Shown here: positions 14,706 through 17,583 of the stretch, piece by piece
Layout: each line of letters opens with the position of its first letter
Position numbering within the stretch: position 1 is the stretch's first letter
From: Massiliimalia sp964370215
Lineage (GTDB): Bacteria; Bacillota; Clostridia; Oscillospirales; Ruminococcaceae
Reading direction: 5' to 3'
Assembly: GCA_964370215.1 (NCBI GenBank)
Contig: CAYJIM010000049.1
Location: forward strand, 1-17,583
DNA: 17,583 nt
Made by a program: the position numbers and the translations under genes
Notes under the pieces: generated by a model
Told to the model about the DNA's origin: nothing
Database searches by the model: none
The model's input: only the letters and a program-made list of their open reading frames with translations

Positions 14706-15326
14706 ATGAACAACCACCTGTTGACCGACGAAAACCGCAAGCACTTAGCTCTTTTGAAGGCATTTTTCGCAGCCCCCCTCACCGATTGCTTTAGCCCTGC
14801 TGTCTACTCCTCGTTGCAACATTTTCTGAAGCAGTCCTTTGATGGGGGAGAGTGTGTGCCTGTCAATTATGTGGATCTGGCACTCATTGTAAAAAAGCAC
14901 TACAACACCCCAGACGGAGGGCACGAAAAAGCCCTACAGGTGCTGGACTTTATGCTCCACCCGTTTTATGCTCTGTCAGAAGACTTTCAAGAAGATCCTG
15001 CATTGAAGCTGTCGGTGCAGGATCGCATCGACTACCTGACGTTAAAACATGGGCGCACCCAGCCTTTTTTGGAAAATGCGTTGTTGCAAACCCACCCTGC
15101 CACCTTTTTAAAAACCGCAACACTGTATGGTCGCAGTGATTACATCTACACCCTGTTTGAGCACCTTGCCAAAACACAGGCGGCCTTCCGCCACCCAGAT
15201 ACCACTTTAGACCGCTACCTTGCTACCTTGCAAGAGGTGCGGCAGTATGACATTATCATGACCTTGCTCATTCTCCCCACCTGCTATTGTTATTACAAAC
15301 TCTACGCACTGGACGAGATCCTTTGA
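14706..15326 (+). CDS. Protein of unknown function, last gene of the ClpP-like/VirD4-like operon
   Basis: This 206-residue protein is not recognised. It is predicted by eye to be mostly alpha-helical (for example NRKHLALLKAFFAAP, SSLQHFLKQSF, YVDLALIVKKHY, DRYLATLQEVRQYDIIMTL), with no signal peptide. The C-terminal segment MTLLILPTCYCYYKLYALDEIL is hydrophobic and Cys/Tyr-rich, borderline for a membrane-associated helix. AAAGGAG upstream at 14691-14697 supports the ATG at 14706, 13 bases after the preceding stop. It ends just before the hairpin that terminates both converging operons. Confidence 0.8.
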   Translation: MNNHLLTDENRKHLALLKAFFAAPLTDCFSPAVYSSLQHFLKQSFDGGECVPVNYVDLALIVKKHYNTPDGGHEKALQVLDFMLHPFYALSEDFQEDPALKLSVQDRIDYLTLKHGRTQPFLENALLQTHPATFLKTATLYGRSDYIYTLFEHLAKTQAAFRHPDTTLDRYLATLQEVRQYDIIMTLLILPTCYCYYKLYALDEIL

Positions 15327-15340
15327 GTGCCACGCCTAAC

Positions 15341-15378
15341 AAAGAAAAAGGTGAGCAAAATTGCTCACCCTTTGTTTT
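15341..15378. terminator. Bidirectional intrinsic terminator between converging operons
   Basis: GGTGAGCA (15350-15357) pairs with TGCTCACC (15362-15369) around a four-base loop. An A-rich tract precedes the stem and a T-rich tract follows, so both leftward and rightward transcripts end in U-rich RNA (CCTTTTTCTTT on the minus strand, CTTTGTTTT on the plus strand). It fills the 50-base gap between two stop codons. Confidence 0.85.
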
Positions 15379-16402
15379 ACGGTTGTTTATTTTTCGACGG
15401 TCTGAAGACTTCATGCGTTCGCTGTCCTGTCACAGTCACCCCGTAAATTTTGCGCTCTTTTTTGCGCACCTCAAAGGCTTTGATATAGCCGACCGACTGA
15501 AAAAAAGAGAGGGTAGCTGTCACTGCTTGATGGATGCGCAATCTCTTTTTTTGATACACGGCGTCAGCACTCGCCCCTTGGCAGATGTCAAGATTGGCAA
15601 ACATGCCTGCCATCTGTTTGTGCGGCAGGGCTCTTTCGTAGGTGATGGGCAGCACCGTCTCTGTTGCGCGCTTGCGTTGCTTTTGATTGGCATACGCCGC
15701 TTCCATGCGACGGATCAGGTGTCGTTTGATTTGTATGTGCAATGCCGTGTTGGCATGTGCTTTTGCCCCTTCCTGCTTGCCGTACAGCAGGGAGTAGGGC
15801 ACACAAACCATCTGCTTTACTTCCTGTGCATAGCCATGTAGCGGCAGGATGAAATAGCCCTGCGGATACTGCTTGATAAAGGTGCGAAACCGCGCTGTAC
15901 CGGGGACTCGATACCGCACGCCTTCCTCCTGTTCGAGATGAAGAAAGGGTGCCGTTCTTTGCAAAAAATCATGATACTGTGTCAAATACCGATGAGTATT
16001 TCGATGACGGTTGTGCTTCAAATGGTCTGCACAGTCCAGCGCAATGGTGGTGTTTGTCATGCGTGCAATGCTCTCTATAATTTGTTTTTGCAACGCCCCC
16101 TTTGCTTCCTGTTTTTTATCTCCCGACAGGACTTTGGCAATTTGATTGACCGAAAACCGTTCGGTTTTCCAATAGTACAGCGTATAGATGGCGTCCGCTA
16201 CATCCAAATCAAAGTTGGAGAGATTTTGTGAAATACGAAACCGCACCACCAGTGCCTGTCCTTCTTTTTCCCCGATAACCGCTTCCCAGTATGCGCCATC
16301 TGCCAGTGCTTTGTGCTTGCGCAACAGGTGATAGATCTTACAGTTATTCATGTAGATGTTTCTTTGCTCTATGGCAGTCAGGTATACTTCCTTTTCTTTC
16401 AT
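15377..16402 (-). CDS. Probable plasmid/ICE replication initiator (winged-helix Rep-like)
   Basis: The 341-residue protein is basic and has the layout of Rep proteins with two winged-helix domains. Residues about 60-125 (SNFDLDVADAIYTLYY, FSVNQIAKVLSGD, QKQIIESIARMTNTTIALD) match the first winged helix of Firmicutes element-borne initiators: a default helix-turn-helix followed by a strand pair. A basic central segment (KHNRHRNTHRY, about 129-139) follows, and a second wing-like region is near the C-terminus (TLSFFQSVGYIKAFEVRK). Its ATG overlaps the stop of the helicase gene as ATGA, and GGGAG lies upstream, so the two are translationally coupled. An initiator that loads the neighbouring DnaB-like helicase is the natural reading, but the family call is from pattern only. 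No iteron array was seen beside it. Confidence 0.6.
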   Translation of the reverse strand: MKEKEVYLTAIEQRNIYMNNCKIYHLLRKHKALADGAYWEAVIGEKEGQALVVRFRISQNLSNFDLDVADAIYTLYYWKTERFSVNQIAKVLSGDKKQEAKGALQKQIIESIARMTNTTIALDCADHLKHNRHRNTHRYLTQYHDFLQRTAPFLHLEQEEGVRYRVPGTARFRTFIKQYPQGYFILPLHGYAQEVKQMVCVPYSLLYGKQEGAKAHANTALHIQIKRHLIRRMEAAYANQKQRKRATETVLPITYERALPHKQMAGMFANLDICQGASADAVYQKKRLRIHQAVTATLSFFQSVGYIKAFEVRKKERKIYGVTVTGQRTHEVFRPSKNKQP

Positions 16403-17496
16403 CGAAGCACTCTCCCTTGATCACCTGTCTTTGTGTGCGGCCCTTCCGCCACATCCACAGGCGAGGGCTCTACGTTAGGAGAGGCTTTCTCCACTTCTTT
16501 AAAATAATCGAATTCTGCATAGTATTGCAGTTGTACCCGTGCATTGTTTCCGCAAACCCCATACCGATTTTTGAGAATGGTCAATGCCACCTCTCGTGGG
16601 GTTTTTCCTTTTTCTTTTTCCGAATCGATGCTTTGTTTTCTGCCACCCTTTGCGGTTTCTCCGGCAAAGGACAATCCCCATATGACATCGGCAGAAAACT
16701 CGATCATCCCACTTTCCTTGAGCGATCCCAATTCCAAATTTTTCGTGTAGCTGGTGCGTGCGATGGAACTGATCAACACCACAGGCATCCGCTTGGACAG
16801 ATTGGACATGTAAGCGATGACCTTTTCTACATTTCTGCGGATGTCTTTGATGTCTGCATCGCCACAAGACAGCAATTGCAAGTAGTCCACCATGACGATC
16901 GGTGGTTTCCCCTCTTTGCAGTGCTTCTTTTGAAAGGCCGTCGCGATCCGATAGATGTCTTTTGCCGTCGGTACTTTTGGCATACCATCACCCTCCGACG
17001 CATTTTCCGATGGCAGTTCTTCGATGATATAAAGGTTTTCCAACTCTTTTGTGAGGGTTGCCTTACTCTTTTCCAGCAAATCCCATATGCGTTTTGATCG
17101 TTTTTTTGCCTTTGTTGGCGACAACAAGTCACTTGCCGAGAGTGCTTTTCTCTTATTTTCCCCTTGATCTTTAAAGTACTGCCTACTCAACGCCTTTGCC
17201 ACAATGTACTGTCGTGGCATTTCCAGCGAAAAGTACAGCACTTTTTCCCCCTGCCCCGACATGCTTTGCGCCATTTGTAACATCAAGGTGGACTTGCCCA
17301 GTCCCGATGCGGCACCAATGACGGTCAGGCCTTTATAGAGTCCACCGTTCAGCAGTTTATCCATGCCCACCATCCCTGTGCTGACCGATTTGGTGCCGTG
17401 TTTTGTCATGTATTCTTGGGTGATCTTTTGCACATCTCCCGACAGTGGCTGTATTTCAAATGCCTGTTCAGGCAGGCCTGTTTTTTCTAACATCAT
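16399..17496 (-). CDS. DnaB-like replicative helicase domain protein
   Basis: The 365-residue protein is a RecA-fold DnaB C-terminal domain: STGMVGMDKLLNGGL (39-53), Walker A GAASGLGKST (61-70), the Glu of FSLEMP (92), Walker B PIVMVDYLQLL (199-209), the strand VLISSIART (240-248, with Ser where DnaB usually has Gln), the SLKESGMIEFSADVI signature (258-272) and the Arg-finger-like KNRYG near 310. The N-terminal helical domain of DnaB is lacking, and about 80 residues of low-complexity basic/acidic sequence (110-175) replace part of the linker between Walker A and B. The C-terminal tail is acidic/Pro-rich. The start used is the first of two ATGs with AAGGGG upstream, but the frame remains open to the window edge at 17583, so a longer protein is possible. 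It pairs with the downstream Rep-like gene as an element replication module. Confidence 0.82.
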   Translation of the reverse strand: MMLEKTGLPEQAFEIQPLSGDVQKITQEYMTKHGTKSVSTGMVGMDKLLNGGLYKGLTVIGAASGLGKSTLMLQMAQSMSGQGEKVLYFSLEMPRQYIVAKALSRQYFKDQGENKRKALSASDLLSPTKAKKRSKRIWDLLEKSKATLTKELENLYIIEELPSENASEGDGMPKVPTAKDIYRIATAFQKKHCKEGKPPIVMVDYLQLLSCGDADIKDIRRNVEKVIAYMSNLSKRMPVVLISSIARTSYTKNLELGSLKESGMIEFSADVIWGLSFAGETAKGGRKQSIDSEKEKGKTPREVALTILKNRYGVCGNNARVQLQYYAEFDYFKEVEKASPNVEPSPVDVAEGPHTKTGDQGRVLR

Positions 17497-17583
17497 GACA
17501 TCAATCCCCTTCCACTTCCTCAGTGTGGTGCTCCGTGTGGGTTTTCTTTTCCATAAAAAGAAAAACTCACTTGAAGATTCAAG
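17497..17583 (-). other. Upstream of the helicase gene: unresolved, truncated by the window edge
   Basis: The helicase frame stays open through this stretch, but it would encode a basic, low-complexity sequence (FFFLWKRKPTRS) with no start. A second frame, also open from the edge, stops at a TGA near 17522 and could be the tail of a preceding gene. A third frame offers a 17-residue ORF (17554-17501) without a ribosome site. CTTGAA-GA-TTCAAG at 17570-17583 is a small palindrome. Confidence 0.4.

Noticed and set aside
13943..14782. 279-residue minus-strand frame opposite the third gene of the ClpP-like operon
   Set aside because: The plus-strand frame has AAAGGAGG, operon spacing and consistent codon use; the minus frame has none of these.
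17501..17554. 17-residue ORF just upstream of the helicase
   Set aside because: No ribosome site and flanked by stops; two other frames are equally open here.

Overview
The window reads as a mid-GC, low-spacing Gram-positive genome, most likely a Clostridia-type Bacillota. The reasons are strong AAAGGAGG-type ribosome binding sites, TTG/ATG starts, short ATGA overlaps, intrinsic terminators, and a giant secreted repeat protein with a C-terminal membrane anchor. No marker gene fixes the genus. No rRNA, tRNA, CRISPR array, transposase or integrase was seen.

Layout from left to right. (1) 1-287, minus strand: the first 95 residues of a secreted protein that runs off the left edge, with a long leader and a candidate promoter at 620-648. 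(2) About 650-1464: a gene-free stretch holding a 19-bp perfect inverted repeat, a second short hairpin and DnaA-box-like 9-mers. (3) 1507-7899, minus: a 2130-residue surface protein with a signal peptide, about 1000 residues of Gly-rich beta-helix-like repeats, five InlB-B-type repeats each carrying a DxDGDG acidic loop, an X2-like domain and three C-terminal membrane helices. Its promoter lies between 16-bp imperfect inverted repeats, the geometry of an invertible promoter or of paired operators. (4) 8145-11471, minus: a tight three-gene operon, mcrB-mcrC-HAD hydrolase (type IV restriction plus an HAD protein whose DxD motif reads DMY), with a good promoter at 11500-11528. (5) 11529-11945: a divergent, AT-rich, hairpin-rich intergenic region. 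(6) 11946-15326, plus: a four-gene operon of a ClpP-like serine protease with intact Ser-His-Asp, a short VirD4/TraG-like ATPase without membrane helices, and two proteins I do not recognise. (7) 15377-17496, minus: a probable replication initiator with winged-helix features, coupled by ATGA to a DnaB-like helicase; this operon converges on the previous one at a shared hairpin terminator.

Parts 6 and 7 together look like a segment of a plasmid or integrative/conjugative element: a replication module and a coupling-protein-like ATPase. The McrBC operon beside it would fit a defence cargo or a neighbouring chromosomal defence locus; the element boundary is not visible. The best candidate for an undescribed system is the ClpP-like/VirD4-like/unknown/unknown operon, in which a self-compartmentalising-type protease is co-translated with an ATPase and has no Clp unfoldase nearby. 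Second is the giant adhesin-like protein with its inverted-repeat-flanked promoter.
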